Below, piece after piece: positions 12,164-12,510 of a stretch of DNA of 12,510 bases. Every line of letters starts with the position of its first letter. The stretch's first letter is position 1. The stretch comes from Candidatus Liptonbacteria bacterium CG11_big_fil_rev_8_21_14_0_20_35_14 (GTDB lineage: Bacteria; Patescibacteriota; Minisyncoccia; UBA6257; XYB1-36-10): positions 4,088 through 16,597 of the forward strand of contig PCWO01000009.1 in the NCBI GenBank assembly GCA_002796205.1. Reading direction: 5' to 3'. A program made the position numbers and the translations under genes. Below the pieces are notes generated by a model that saw only the letters and a list, made by a program, of their open reading frames with translations, was not told where the DNA came from and did no database searches.

Positions 12164-12510
12164 ATGGAACTACTCAAAGAAAAATTAGATCAACTGATAA
12201 ACGACTTAACCCATGACCAGCAAACCTTATTGCGGGACAGGTTGAGTGATTTAGTCAGCGTGTATCCCTTTAATGAATATGAGTATATCATCTCCTCATT
12301 GATGGGGTTTGGCAAAATCAGCCTCGATGATTATTACGAAATACGGGATGAGTACATTGCCCGTAATATGTATCTATACATCTTTGAAATCAGTTCCCCT
12401 AGAGGTTTTGGTGAACAGTGGGCGCAAGGGCATTTAAAAGGACTGGTGCCGGACCTCATAAAACCGACAAAAAAAGTTGATCCGGAGTATAAAGGCGATT
12501 ATGATTTTAT
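12164..12510 (+). CDS. probable type II restriction endonuclease (partial, runs off window)
   Basis: The frame opens with ATG at 12164, one base after the stop of the modification-enzyme remnant, and stays open for 115 codons to the window end. The N-terminal part is helical and charged. The later stretch reads ISSPRGFGEQWAQGHLKGLV, followed by PDLIKPTKKVDPEYKGDYDF. The GDYD step looks like the first acidic residue of a PD-(D/E)xK nuclease core, with the E-x-K strand expected just beyond the edge. The position after a TaqI/Eco57I-type modification gene and the tight spacing support the endonuclease call. No subtype can be fixed from this part. If it is intact while its methylase is broken, it should be inactive or protected by another methylase. 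Confidence 0.65.
   Translation, partial: MELLKEKLDQLINDLTHDQQTLLRDRLSDLVSVYPFNEYEYIISSLMGFGKISLDDYYEIRDEYIARNMYLYIFEISSPRGFGEQWAQGHLKGLVPDLIKPTKKVDPEYKGDYDF

Noticed and set aside
1..12510. CRISPR array or rRNA
   Set aside because: No regularly spaced repeats and no recognisable rRNA segments were seen on either strand.

Overview
The window looks like part of a small, AT-rich bacterial genome. Packing is tight, several starts and stops overlap (ATGA, TAATG), TGA works as a normal stop, the tRNA has no encoded CCA, and many genes lack a Shine-Dalgarno sequence. Together with the families present (LOG, DUF3179, DsbA-like thioredoxins, small glutaredoxins) this suggests a Patescibacteria/CPR-type organism. 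That placement is inference, since no marker gene is present.

Layout. Positions 1-63 hold the tail of a plus-strand gene. From 10578 back to 73 the intact protein genes, the tRNA and the decayed redox genes are all on the minus strand. The core is a thiol-redox operon read from 6532 down to 868: an ArsR-family repressor, a membrane-anchored DUF3179 protein, a glutaredoxin, a 79-residue orphan, a membrane-anchored DsbA-like protein, a broken TlpA-like thioredoxin, a CcdA-like fragment cut to 55 residues, an E3/mercuric-reductase-like flavoprotein and a LOG protein. An alpha/beta hydrolase follows after a terminator. Upstream lies a two-gene operon (7917 to 6671) with a MazG-like protein and a RibD-C/DHFR-fold reductase. 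Both operons carry nearly the same ArsR-type operator, so they probably form one regulon. Next come a small dual-specificity-type phosphatase (8478-8023) and a second, paralogous glutaredoxin-DsbA pair (9474-8535) with its own extended -10 promoter. A tRNA-Ala(CGC) gene lies at 9604-9676.

From about 9800 rightwards the composition and gene content change. A YdcF/DUF218 protein with visibly higher GC content is joined to a decayed helical protein fragment truncated at both ends. This is followed by the C-terminal remnant of an Eco57I/TaqI-type modification enzyme, frameshifted by an 8-bp tandem duplication, and by the start of a probable restriction endonuclease that runs off the window. This part reads as a degraded restriction-modification/defence island.

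How the genes may work together (inference): the flavoprotein would pass NAD(P)H electrons to the glutaredoxin-like proteins in the cytoplasm, while the two anchored DsbA-like proteins handle disulfides outside the membrane. The CcdA-TlpA arm that normally carries reducing power across the membrane appears to be in recent decay: frame and start/stop overlaps are kept, but a nonsense codon, a one-base indel and a truncation break it.
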